DNA from: CAZBSE01 sp964561115
GTDB lineage: Bacteria > Actinomycetota > Humimicrobiia > Humimicrobiales > Humimicrobiaceae
Length of the DNA: 48,297 nt
Direction: 5' to 3'
Assembly: GCA_964561115.1 (NCBI GenBank)
Contig: CAZLOE010000009.1
Span: 1 to 48,297 of the forward strand
Part shown: piece by piece, positions 25,873 to 33,250 of the stretch
How positions within the stretch are numbered: position 1 is the first letter of the stretch
Layout: each line of letters opens with the position of its first letter
Position numbers and translations under genes: made by a program
Notes under the pieces: model-generated
Told to the model about the DNA's origin: nothing
Seen by the model: the letters and a program-made list of their open reading frames with translations, nothing else
The model's database searches: none

Positions 25873-27035
25873 TTATTTAAACCTCTCAATGCCATACCGA
25901 CAGCTATCGGGTCTATTACACGGTTCAAATCCTTACCCTTAAGGACCGGATTTCTTTTTATATAGTCTAATGAAAAATAATCAGAAATATTCAATAATTC
26001 TACCTTATAACTTATTTCCCTTTCTATATATTTATCAATATTTTTTATGTATTGCCCGCTTAAAATTATTTTGTCAATCTTAAATTTTGGATTTTCCTGC
26101 AGAAAATTCTCTATTGATAATCTAATTTCATATATAAATTGGTCTGCTGCATCTTTCATTATCTTGGCTATTTTCTCATCATCAATAACATTTTTCTCCT
26201 CAGCCTTATCAGATTTCTCACTTTCTTTCTTATCTGATCCCTCTGCAGATTCACCGGAACTTTCCTTTTTGGGCTTTTCCTTATCCTCTTTAAACCCCGT
26301 TCCCAGAAGCTGCCTGAAATCAAACTCGGAAACTATTTTCCTGCAATATTCATCGTTCTGGTTGATTTTATAGATTTTATCAATAAAACTCCTTATGGAT
26401 GATGATGTAAATCTCGGATATCTCAATTCATTTGCCTGGATTATCTCAAAAATCGATATATCAGATCCAAAATTTACCGCACAAAAAGAACTTAGATCCT
26501 TGCCCTTCCTATTTTTTTCTAGACCGTATATATAATCAAGTGTTCTGTAAAGGGCAAAACAATTCAGGTCAATGACCTGTGCAAATAATCCGGCATCCTT
26601 GAAGCTCTTTGCTATATCATTGATCATACTTTTAAGTGTGCCGACCAGCATCAATTTTGAAGCGTTTTCACTCTTTTCAACAATATAATAATCATAAATA
26701 ATATTATTTTTTGGTATAGGGATAAAATCGCTTATCTGATACTTTATGGAATTGTTTATTTCATTATCATCTAGAACCGGTATCTGCACTTCTTTAGCAA
26801 TCACCTTTTGATTAGCAATGCCGATGAACACTTTTCTATCTGAAATCTTATTTTTTCTCCATATATCCTTCAATCCTGTGGTTAAAACTGCAGAATCCTT
26901 AACCTCACCTTTTTCTATTGCCGCGGCTGGTATCTCATCTATCACCAGATTTTTTATTATATAATCCTTTCTTGCTTTCATCAGCTCGATCACAGATATT
27001 TGAAAAGAACTTAAATTTAATCCAACTGCCAACAT
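25869..27035 (-). CDS. pilM: PilM-like actin-fold pilus protein
   Basis: A cytoplasmic actin-like protein (388 residues from ATG 27035; GTG 27044 is the alternative start). In PilM the actin fold binds the PilN tail and ATP. Here the first phosphate loop is degenerate: MLAVGLNLSSFQISVIEL has Asn and Ser where VGLDIGS is usual, whereas the second loop AVNFGSDISIFEI is closer to consensus. A hydrophilic low-complexity insert rich in Lys, Glu and Ser lies at about residues 248-282, between the two halves. The order pilM-pilN-pilO-(pilP) is the standard alignment complex. Confidence 0.87.
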   Translation of the reverse strand: MLAVGLNLSSFQISVIELMKARKDYIIKNLVIDEIPAAAIEKGEVKDSAVLTTGLKDIWRKNKISDRKVFIGIANQKVIAKEVQIPVLDDNEINNSIKYQISDFIPIPKNNIIYDYYIVEKSENASKLMLVGTLKSMINDIAKSFKDAGLFAQVIDLNCFALYRTLDYIYGLEKNRKGKDLSSFCAVNFGSDISIFEIIQANELRYPRFTSSSIRSFIDKIYKINQNDEYCRKIVSEFDFRQLLGTGFKEDKEKPKKESSGESAEGSDKKESEKSDKAEEKNVIDDEKIAKIMKDAADQFIYEIRLSIENFLQENPKFKIDKIILSGQYIKNIDKYIEREISYKVELLNISDYFSLDYIKRNPVLKGKDLNRVIDPIAVGMALRGLNK

Positions 27036-27057
27036 AAAAATCACTCTTCCTCTTTTA

Positions 27058-27816
27058 TCAGAAAAAACTTATATACCATTTTAAGATATTATTCCCCCAA
27101 AATAAAGATATTATACTACCCAGCGATATAAAAGGACCGAAAGGTATGGCCTGTTTTAATTTTTTTCTCTTTATTATTATTAACGATAAACCGTATAGTG
27201 AACCAAGTAAAAATCCTAAAAACAGACCAGAGACAACATTTCTTACCAGGAATGCTCCAGCCATAAGGCTTAATTTAACGTCGCCCATGCCCATACCTCT
27301 TGGGCTTATTAAATGGATCATTAGCATAAATACGAATGCACCCACACTGAAAGCAAGCGGCATCCACCAATTTGAAGGATCAGACGCAATATTTAAAGCC
27401 AGCCCCACTACTATAAGAGGCAGCACTATTACATTAGGGATTATTTTAAATTCAATGTCAATAAATGATACCGCTATCAGTGCACAGCAGAATATTATGC
27501 CTATGGCAGTATTGATACTCAGACCAAAGATAATATAATTGGCCAGAAACAGTATAGAAGTTATTATTTCTACAAGCAGACTTGTAACAGGAATTTTTGA
27601 CTTGCAGTATCTGCACCTTCCTCTGAGTATAATATAAGACAGTACTGGAATATTATCATAAAAAGCTATTTTCTTCTTACAATTGTGGCAAAAAGAAGCA
27701 GGCCTCACAATAGATAATTTCCTGGGAACCCTGTAAATAACTACTTCCAGGAAACTGCCTACTGCTAAACCTGCGATTATAAAGATTAAATAAAAAATTA
27801 CTTCTCTTATTTCCAT
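27058..27816 (-). CDS. pilD: Prepilin peptidase / N-methyltransferase
   Basis: Polytopic aspartic protease (252 residues) that cleaves the leader of all prepilins and methylates the new N terminus. Two CxxC pairs for zinc (Cys43/Cys46 and Cys68/Cys71) mark the bifunctional form. Catalytic aspartates are Asp120 in SFIDIEFKIIPN and Asp179 in GMGMGDVKL (GxGD motif). About eight membrane helices. It is the first gene after the pilin terminator and so should have its own promoter in the 27817-27900 region; a TATAAT is at 27877-27882 without a good -35. Confidence 0.94.
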   Translation of the reverse strand: MEIREVIFYLIFIIAGLAVGSFLEVVIYRVPRKLSIVRPASFCHNCKKKIAFYDNIPVLSYIILRGRCRYCKSKIPVTSLLVEIITSILFLANYIIFGLSINTAIGIIFCCALIAVSFIDIEFKIIPNVIVLPLIVVGLALNIASDPSNWWMPLAFSVGAFVFMLMIHLISPRGMGMGDVKLSLMAGAFLVRNVVSGLFLGFLLGSLYGLSLIIIKRKKLKQAIPFGPFISLGSIISLFWGNNILKWYISFF

Positions 27817-28010
27817 TCTATTTATTGCTTATATGCTACTTTTAGTTTTTTTTATTAGTGCTAAATGTTTTTCTATATTATATTACTATAATTAATTATT
27901 TAAATATTCTTTTATTATTCTAAAAATATATTCCTAAATAAATATTTATACTTTTGAATAATAACATGAGAAAGATTTTTAGTCAAAAAAATAAAAATAA
28001 TGTAAAGTAT

Positions 28011-28050
28011 ATATAAAATAAGGGATAGTATGCTATCCCTTATTTTATAT
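28011..28050 (-). terminator. Intrinsic terminator of the major pilin gene
   Basis: A perfect 18-bp inverted repeat (28011-28028 with 28033-28050) and a 4-nt loop. The core is AGGGATAG/CTATCCCT, extended by AT pairs. On the minus strand it lies 31 bp after the pilin stop and is followed by T-rich sequence (27981-28008), so it can end transcription before pilD. The symmetric A/T flanks could also act in the other direction. It is the clearest terminator in the window, as expected for a highly expressed subunit. Confidence 0.85.
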
Positions 28051-28081
28051 ATACAGTACAATTAATTATCTTTAACTTATT

Positions 28082-28498
28082 TTAGTATGCACCAGTTTCA
28101 GTTGTCCACGCACCATTAGCTATAACCAAGTCATCAACACCACTATCATCTGCTCCATTTGCACCCCAGCTTTCTAAAGTATAACTTGATCCACCAGCAC
28201 CCAGTGTATATACGTAAGCATGAGTCCAGCTATCAGTTGTTGGGATCGGATTCATATAGGCTGTTATTGTAGTATAATCAGCTGGGTAACTCTCAGTATC
28301 AGCCTGGCACAGCTCCAGTGCGGTTGCTATGTTTTTCATTTCACTTTCTGTTGCAGACTCTCTGGCTCTGTTCCTTAAAGCCAGATAACTTGGAACAGCT
28401 ATACCTGTTAGTACAGCAAGTATGATAATTACTATCATAAGTTCTACCAGAGTAAATCCCTTTTCACTTTTATAGATGTTTCTCCACAGTCTTTTCAT
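28082..28498 (-). CDS. pilA: Major type IV pilin / GspG-like prepilin
   Basis: Small prepilin of 138 residues. Leader MKRLWRNIYKSEKG (14 residues), then FTLVELMIVIIILAVLTGIAVPSY with Glu at +5 and Pro at +22, the class III signature. The C-terminal part (NPIPTTDSWTHAYVYTL...YTLESWGANGADDSG) resembles the GspG/PulG calcium-binding loop rather than a disulfide-bonded PilA; only one Cys is present. A strong AAAGGAGGTG ribosome site, its own promoter and terminator mark it as the major subunit. It could serve in pili or a type II secretion pseudopilus; the adjoining pilT favours pili. Confidence 0.9.
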   Translation of the reverse strand: MKRLWRNIYKSEKGFTLVELMIVIIILAVLTGIAVPSYLALRNRARESATESEMKNIATALELCQADTESYPADYTTITAYMNPIPTTDSWTHAYVYTLGAGGSSYTLESWGANGADDSGVDDLVIANGAWTTETGAY

Positions 28499-28801
28499 TT
28501 TGACACCTCCTTTGCTTAACTAAATTTAATTAAAATATAATTATTTTTATTATACATTAATTTATTATACCCATAAAAAATAAATTTAGACAATTATTTA
28601 TAAAAATATTTATAGTATTAACATTATTATTTGTAGTTAAGTATATAACATTTTATTATATATGACAACATATTTTTATAAATTAAATAAATTAAAATAA
28701 ATATATTATTATTTTAATTTTAAAATGTAGATTAATTTATTATGTTTTATGAGATATTGGATTAGATAAAAAAAAGAATATTTATGAAAGAATAAAAAAT
28801 A
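28499..28801 (-). other. Regulatory gap between sigma factor and pilin
   Basis: 303 bp, almost entirely A and T, between the sigma factor stop and the pilin start. It contains a weak hairpin with a T8 tract just after the sigma gene (28768-28803), a candidate -35/-10 pair (28564-28593), a second TATAAT at 28549-28554 and the pilin ribosome site at 28504-28513. The rest is AT-rich sequence in which I see no gene, tRNA or conserved motif. Confidence 0.6.
28564..28593 (-). promoter_or_regulatory. Candidate promoter of the pilin gene
   Basis: Minus strand: TTGTCT (28588-28593), 18-bp spacer, GGGTATAAT with core TATAAT at 28564-28569. Transcription would begin near 28557 and leave a leader of about 59 nt. 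A second TATAAT at 28549-28554 has no good -35. The GGGTAT element resembles a SigB-type -10, but I find no GTTT at the matching distance, so control by the neighbouring sigma factor is not shown by sequence. Confidence 0.5.
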
Positions 28802-28803
28802 TT
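28768..28803 (-). terminator. Weak terminator after the sigma factor
   Basis: A 7-bp AT-only stem (28777-28783 with 28797-28803, including the stop codon) followed by eight T on the minus strand (28768-28775). Very low GC makes the stem weak; it may only reduce read-through into the pilin gene. Confidence 0.3.
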
Positions 28804-29593
28804 AATTTTCAGCAAAGTAGCCTTTTAAAATCCTGATGCTCTCTTTTAATTTTCTAGAAACAGATTTTTGGGAAATACCTACTTTTTTGCCTATTTCCTT
28901 CTGGTTGAACCCTAAAAAATAACTTAAAACTATTATCTTTTTATTTATACCGCATAGTTTGTCTATAGCATCCCACAGCAGGATCTTATCCTCCATCACC
29001 AGGCCAAAATTCCTGTATTCCTTGGATCTGATCATGCTTCGGTCAAAATCATATGTGTCATCATTATTGGTATTATCAATTTTTTCAATCGGCCTGTAAT
29101 CATAGAAAGCAGCCTCTCTTGCTTTGAAAAACTCATTTATTCCTTTTATGGATATATTTATGCCATTCGATATCTCTTCCACTGTGGGATATCTTTTTTT
29201 GCTGAATTCAAAATCCCTGATAAAATTTATAAATACTTTATTGAGCTTCCATATCCATCTGGGAGCTTTTATCAGTTTGCTGTCCCTTATAAAATGCAGT
29301 ATCTCTCCTTTTATACAGTAAACGGCAAAAGTAGAAAACCTGTTTCCATTTTTTGCATCAAACCTGTTTAACGCCATAAGCAGCCCGGTAAATGCAACCT
29401 GCTGAATATCTTTTTGATCTATCTTGTCATTCCTGAATTCTTGAGCAATTTTATAGACCAGCTTTTCAGTCTTTCTGATTATAAGATTTAAAGTATCCGG
29501 AGTATTGTATTTATGGTAGATCCTAATAAGATCTTCTATTGACAGACTTCTTGCTCTTACAGAGTTTAGATTTTTATATATTACACTTTTCAT
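28802..29593 (-). CDS. Alternative sigma factor, SigB/SigF-like (group 3)
   Basis: A sigma-70 family factor of about 263 residues. Region 2 is at about 30-105 (ENIRKTEKL-type helix, KDIQQVAFTGLLMALNRFDAKNG, then RFSTFAVYCIKGEILHFIRD), region 3 at 108-165 (RWIWKLNKV, TVEEISNGINIS) and region 4 at 205-258 (LSYFLGFNQKEIGKKVGIS with its helix-turn-helix). The RFSTFAV..IKGEI..F.RD block points to the SigB/SigF/WhiG branch rather than the primary factor. ATG 29593 is preferred; an earlier start inside pilC would add 26 Cys-rich residues without family similarity. Located between pilC and the pilin gene, 28 bp after pilC. Pilus-gene control is a reasonable inference. Confidence 0.85.
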   Translation of the reverse strand: MKSVIYKNLNSVRARSLSIEDLIRIYHKYNTPDTLNLIIRKTEKLVYKIAQEFRNDKIDQKDIQQVAFTGLLMALNRFDAKNGNRFSTFAVYCIKGEILHFIRDSKLIKAPRWIWKLNKVFINFIRDFEFSKKRYPTVEEISNGINISIKGINEFFKAREAAFYDYRPIEKIDNTNNDDTYDFDRSMIRSKEYRNFGLVMEDKILLWDAIDKLCGINKKIIVLSYFLGFNQKEIGKKVGISQKSVSRKLKESIRILKGYFAEN

Positions 29594-29621
29594 CAAAGAT
29601 ATCAGCCTTTTCCTATTAGAT

Positions 29622-30854
29622 TTACATAGCCTGGTACATATTAAACATGGGAAGATACATTGATAAAACAATAACTCCTACCATGCCGGCAACAACTAAA
29701 AGCATCAGCGGCTCCAATATGGTTACCAGTATATCTATAGAGTTTGTAACCTCCTGTTCATAAAAATCAGCAATCTTGGCTGTTATCTCATCAAGGGTAC
29801 CTGTCCTTTCACCAACAGCCATCATCTGGACCATCATTGGCGGGAATATATCCATTTTGGCCATAGGATCTGCAATGTTCTCACCTTCTCTTATTCCTTT
29901 TCTTATTCTTTCAAGTGCATTATCAATCAGTATATTGCCTGCAATACCCTTTGAGATTTCTAGAGAACTCAATATAGGGACACCCGTAGCAAGTAATACT
30001 GCAAAATGCCTGGCAAATCTTGCCAGTGCCATTTTCTTAAACATGTCGCCAAATCTTGGAATATTTATTTTGATCTTATCCATGATGTACTTTCCTTTTG
30101 GAGTTCTTACTGCTTTTTTAAACAGGTATCTCCCGCCAAATATCAATACGGCCAGTATCAAATAAAAGAATACGTTTTTAAACAGATCACCAATAAATAT
30201 TACTCCTTTTGTGATCATCGGCAGCTCTGCACCAAGATCTTCATATATATCCTGAAATGTAGGAACAAGATAGAGTATAATCACCAGAGTTATCACTACC
30301 GCAAATCCCAGGACAAATTTAGGATAAGCAGTCTTGTTTCTTACTTTTAACTTTATTTCCTCATCTTTTTCAAGAAAGGTGGCAAGGTCATTCATAGTCT
30401 TGTCCAGAACACCTCCTGCTTCACCAGCCCGGATCAGACTAATAAATATATCTGAGAAAACATTTGGAAATTTTTCCATTGATTCTGAAAGTGAATGTCC
30501 TGATTCCACATCTGCTCTTATACTTGCAATTATATTTGAAAACTTTGGGTTTGGAGTTTGTTTTTCCAATACGGTAAGAGATTCCAGTAAAGACATACCT
30601 GAAGAGATAAGGGTAGAAAACTGCCTGGTAAATACTACCATATCCCTTACTTTAATACGGTTAAAGAAGCTGAAACCTTTTACTCCTTTTTTTGTCAGAG
30701 TCAATTGTTTGCTCTCTTTGACCTCATCAATATTTACCACGAAATAATCCATTTCTTTCAGTTTGGATAGGACCAGGTCCTGTGATTCAGCATCTATTGA
30801 TCCTTCCAGCAGTTCTCCATTTAGATTCCTAACTGTGTAATTATATGCAGCCAT
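29622..30854 (-). CDS. pilC: Type IV pilus platform protein PilC
   Basis: Inner-membrane platform (410 residues, GspF/PilC family) on which the ATPases act. It has a short N-terminal domain (about 1-65), then two T2SSF domains (about 70-195 and 270-395) with three strong membrane helices near 172-192, 224-244 and 375-400. Family signatures: FTRQFSTLISSGMSLLESL, RAGEAGGVLDKTM in the first repeat and FARHFAVLLATGVPILSSL and GERTGTLDEIT in the second. ATG with AAGGA at 9 nt. Follows pilT by 33 bp. Confidence 0.95.
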   Translation of the reverse strand: MAAYNYTVRNLNGELLEGSIDAESQDLVLSKLKEMDYFVVNIDEVKESKQLTLTKKGVKGFSFFNRIKVRDMVVFTRQFSTLISSGMSLLESLTVLEKQTPNPKFSNIIASIRADVESGHSLSESMEKFPNVFSDIFISLIRAGEAGGVLDKTMNDLATFLEKDEEIKLKVRNKTAYPKFVLGFAVVITLVIILYLVPTFQDIYEDLGAELPMITKGVIFIGDLFKNVFFYLILAVLIFGGRYLFKKAVRTPKGKYIMDKIKINIPRFGDMFKKMALARFARHFAVLLATGVPILSSLEISKGIAGNILIDNALERIRKGIREGENIADPMAKMDIFPPMMVQMMAVGERTGTLDEITAKIADFYEQEVTNSIDILVTILEPLMLLVVAGMVGVIVLSMYLPMFNMYQAM

Positions 30855-30887
30855 GATTATAAATCCTTATATATTTAATAAATAAAA

Positions 30888-31952
30888 TTAACCTAACTCC
30901 TCTATCATCCTTTTGACTTCATCTAAGCTGTGTGCTTTTTCCATCACCATTTCCTTTGTAATTTTACCACTCTTATACAGGCTTACCAGTGACATATCCA
31001 TAGTCATCATTCCCCTTCTTCCGCTGGCCTGTATTGCTGAATAGATCTGGTGTACTTTCATTTCCCTTATCATAGATTTTATGGCAGTATTTACAAACAT
31101 CAGCTCAGTTGCAGGGACCCTTCCGTCATTGGTCCTGTTTGGTAATAATTGTTGTACCATTACTGCTTTTAACGTACCTGCAAGCTGATTTCTTATCTGT
31201 TTTTGCTGATGGGTCGGAAAAATATCTATGATCCTGTCTATAGTCTGAGGTGCATCCTGTGTATGAAGCGTCGAGAAAACCAGATGGCCTGTTTCTGCTG
31301 CAGTAAGTGTATTGGATATGGTCTCAAGATCCCTCATTTCACCTACCATTATGACATCGGGGTCTTCTCTTAAAATATACTTTAGAGCTGCCTGGAATGT
31401 CTTGGTATCTGTTAGCACTTCTCTCTGGCTTATAATACTTTTTTTATGCCCAAACAAATATTCTATAGGATCTTCTATTGTTATAATATTTTCTGCCCTT
31501 TTTTCATTGATCATATCGATTATCGCAGCCAGGGTCGTTGATTTACCACACCCGGTAGGCCCGGTCACCAAAACAAGTCCTCTCGGATAATTTGCAAACT
31601 CTTTTACCTGAAGCGGTAGATTTAATTCTTCAATGGTAAGTATACTCCTGGAAATATATCTGAAAGCAGCAGCCAGACTGCCCCTCTGGTAATAATAGCT
31701 GCACCTGAATCTTCCGTAGCCCGGCAGTGTGTATGAAAAATCAACTGCCAACTGTTTCTCAAGCCTCTCTATCTGTTCATCATTTAATATCCTTAGCAGC
31801 ATCTTTCTTGATATATCAGGTGTGATTTCTCCATATTCCTCCAGCTTCACTAATCTTCCATGGACTCTTATTACAGGAGGAAGGACACACACGATATGGA
31901 CATCCGATGCACTTCTTTTTATACCTTCTTCTAATATCTGATTAATATCCAT
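30888..31952 (-). CDS. pilT: Type IV pilus retraction ATPase PilT
   Basis: Hexameric AAA-like ATPase (354 residues) that depolymerises pili for twitching. Walker A GPTGCGKST (131-139), Asp box TIEDPIEYLFG (158-168), Walker B LREDPDVIMVGEMRD (194-208, Glu205) and His box TGHLVFSTLHTQ (221-232). Length and the GEMRDLETI motif fit PilT rather than PilB, which is about 200 residues longer at the N terminus. Good AAGGA site before the ATG. No extension ATPase is found anywhere in the window. Confidence 0.95.
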   Translation of the reverse strand: MDINQILEEGIKRSASDVHIVCVLPPVIRVHGRLVKLEEYGEITPDISRKMLLRILNDEQIERLEKQLAVDFSYTLPGYGRFRCSYYYQRGSLAAAFRYISRSILTIEELNLPLQVKEFANYPRGLVLVTGPTGCGKSTTLAAIIDMINEKRAENIITIEDPIEYLFGHKKSIISQREVLTDTKTFQAALKYILREDPDVIMVGEMRDLETISNTLTAAETGHLVFSTLHTQDAPQTIDRIIDIFPTHQQKQIRNQLAGTLKAVMVQQLLPNRTNDGRVPATELMFVNTAIKSMIREMKVHQIYSAIQASGRRGMMTMDMSLVSLYKSGKITKEMVMEKAHSLDEVKRMIEELG

Positions 31953-31969
31953 TTATATTTCCTTCTTGA

Positions 31970-32845
31970 TTAATTTATTAATTTATTATTATAAACTATT
32001 TTAAATAATTCCTTTATATCATTTTTATCTGGCATTATATCAAACCAGACCTTAAAAGAGAATACAGCCTGGTTCACCAGCATCTCCATACCAGTAATAA
32101 CTACTGCTCCTTCTTTCCTGGCCTTCTTTAGTAATATTGTCTCTGTTGGTTTATAAACCATATCTAAAACAAATTTTTTCTTAAGACTCCATTCTTCCGG
32201 TATTGGCATCAACTTTTTATAAGAACCAATATCCATTCCTATAGGGGTGCAGTTCACAATCAAATCAATTTTTTCTATCCTGCTACTGATATCACTCAGG
32301 CTGGCCAACATTTTTATTTTCTCACTGCCTATGTCTTTAAAATTTCTTATGATATTCCCGACCTTCTCTCCAGTCCTGTTATATACATATATATCTTTAA
32401 TTTTTTTTTTAAGCATTCCATAAATAGTACTTTTTGCCGAACCACCTGCCCCTATTACCAGACACTTACTTCCAGCCCAAGAAAATTTTTTATCCTCTAA
32501 TGACTTAATAAAACCATCCACATCAGTATTGAAACCTGTTGAAATCCCGCTCTTTTTAGTGAACTTCACTGTATTTACAGATTTAATCACCTCTGATGCT
32601 CTGTCTGTTTTATCGACTAAATCGAATACCTCTTCTTTATAAGGCATAGTGACATTCAATCCGGTAAAACCAAGCCTCTTTGCGCCGTTAAAAGCTTCAT
32701 CGATATTTTTCTTCTGAAACTCAAATGCTAAATAAACCGCATTTTTTGAATACTTACTTATAAGATAGTTTTGAATTTTAGGAGACAGGCTGTGCCTCAC
32801 TGGATTTCCGATCAAGGCTATTACTTTTGTATTAGTATCAATCAT
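31970..32845 (-). CDS. aroE: Shikimate dehydrogenase
   Basis: NADPH-dependent reduction of 3-dehydroshikimate to shikimate (291 residues). Substrate-binding motifs are HSLSPKIQN (18-26) and LNVTMPYKEE (63-72) with catalytic Lys70; SVNTV (89-93) and FNTDVDGF with catalytic Asp108. NADP site GAGGSAKST (132-140) differs slightly from the usual GAGGAARA. It sits between acyP and pilT. In mycobacteria aroE is followed by a prepilin peptidase gene and later by aroC-aroK-aroB, so this gene order seems ancestral. Confidence 0.95.
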   Translation of the reverse strand: MIDTNTKVIALIGNPVRHSLSPKIQNYLISKYSKNAVYLAFEFQKKNIDEAFNGAKRLGFTGLNVTMPYKEEVFDLVDKTDRASEVIKSVNTVKFTKKSGISTGFNTDVDGFIKSLEDKKFSWAGSKCLVIGAGGSAKSTIYGMLKKKIKDIYVYNRTGEKVGNIIRNFKDIGSEKIKMLASLSDISSRIEKIDLIVNCTPIGMDIGSYKKLMPIPEEWSLKKKFVLDMVYKPTETILLKKARKEGAVVITGMEMLVNQAVFSFKVWFDIMPDKNDIKELFKIVYNNKLIN

Positions 32846-32872
32846 ATTTTATGTTTACTATTATTATTACTT

Positions 32873-33157
32873 CTAATATTTTATTTCAAATATACTATAT
32901 TTTTTACTATTCTCTATTTTATCTATTTTAATATCCGTTACCGCCGAAAAAGTAGGACCTTTTTTTACTTCATCTATAAAATTCTCAATATCTTCATCTT
33001 CTCCCTGGCAAATTACTTCCACCTGGTTATTATAAGTATTCCTTACGTAACCGCAAATATCGTATTTGCCTGCAATAGACTCTACAAAATAACGAAAACC
33101 AACACCCTGTACTCTACCTGATAGCACTACTTCATAAGTTTTAACATTTACAACCAT
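32873..33157 (-). CDS. acyP: Acylphosphatase
   Basis: Small enzyme (94 residues) that hydrolyses acyl phosphates. The alpha/beta sandwich motif SGRVQGVGFRYFV (13-25) carries the catalytic Arg22, and GYVRNT (36-41) the catalytic Asn40. The strand QVEVICQGE and helix IENFIDEVKKGP are typical. First gene after a candidate promoter at 33182-33210 and no Shine-Dalgarno is obvious, so the leader is short. Confidence 0.93.
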   Translation of the reverse strand: MVVNVKTYEVVLSGRVQGVGFRYFVESIAGKYDICGYVRNTYNNQVEVICQGEDEDIENFIDEVKKGPTFSAVTDIKIDKIENSKKYSIFEIKY

Positions 33158-33181
33158 ATATCTATTAAATTAATTATTATA

Positions 33182-33210
33182 ATTATACTAAAATTTATTT
33201 ATATTTACAA
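33182..33210 (-). promoter_or_regulatory. Candidate promoter of acyP-aroE-pilT-pilC-sigma
   Basis: Minus strand: TTGTAA (33205-33210), exactly 17 bp, TATAAT (33182-33187). Transcription should start near 33175, about 18 nt before acyP. It lies in a 93-bp, AT-rich gap between the U32 gene and acyP where an operon boundary is expected. Chance matches are likely in such AT-rich DNA, hence moderate confidence. Confidence 0.5.
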
Positions 33211-33250
33211 ATTCTTAAATTATTATAACTTTTATTATATTTATTAAAAG

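Noticed and set aside
27817..28010. Possible replication origin or CRISPR in the AT-rich gap
   Set aside because: No DnaA-box clusters or regularly spaced repeats; the gap is explained by the terminator and general AT richness.
28499..28801. SigB-type promoter (GGGTAT) for the pilin gene
   Set aside because: GGGTAT is present at the -10, but no GTTT-like -35 occurs 13-15 bp upstream; the sigma-70 reading explains the site better.
29594..29671. N-terminal extension of the sigma factor (26 residues)
   Set aside because: It overlaps pilC in another frame, is Cys-rich with no sigma similarity, and the ATG at 29593 has a purine-rich site upstream.
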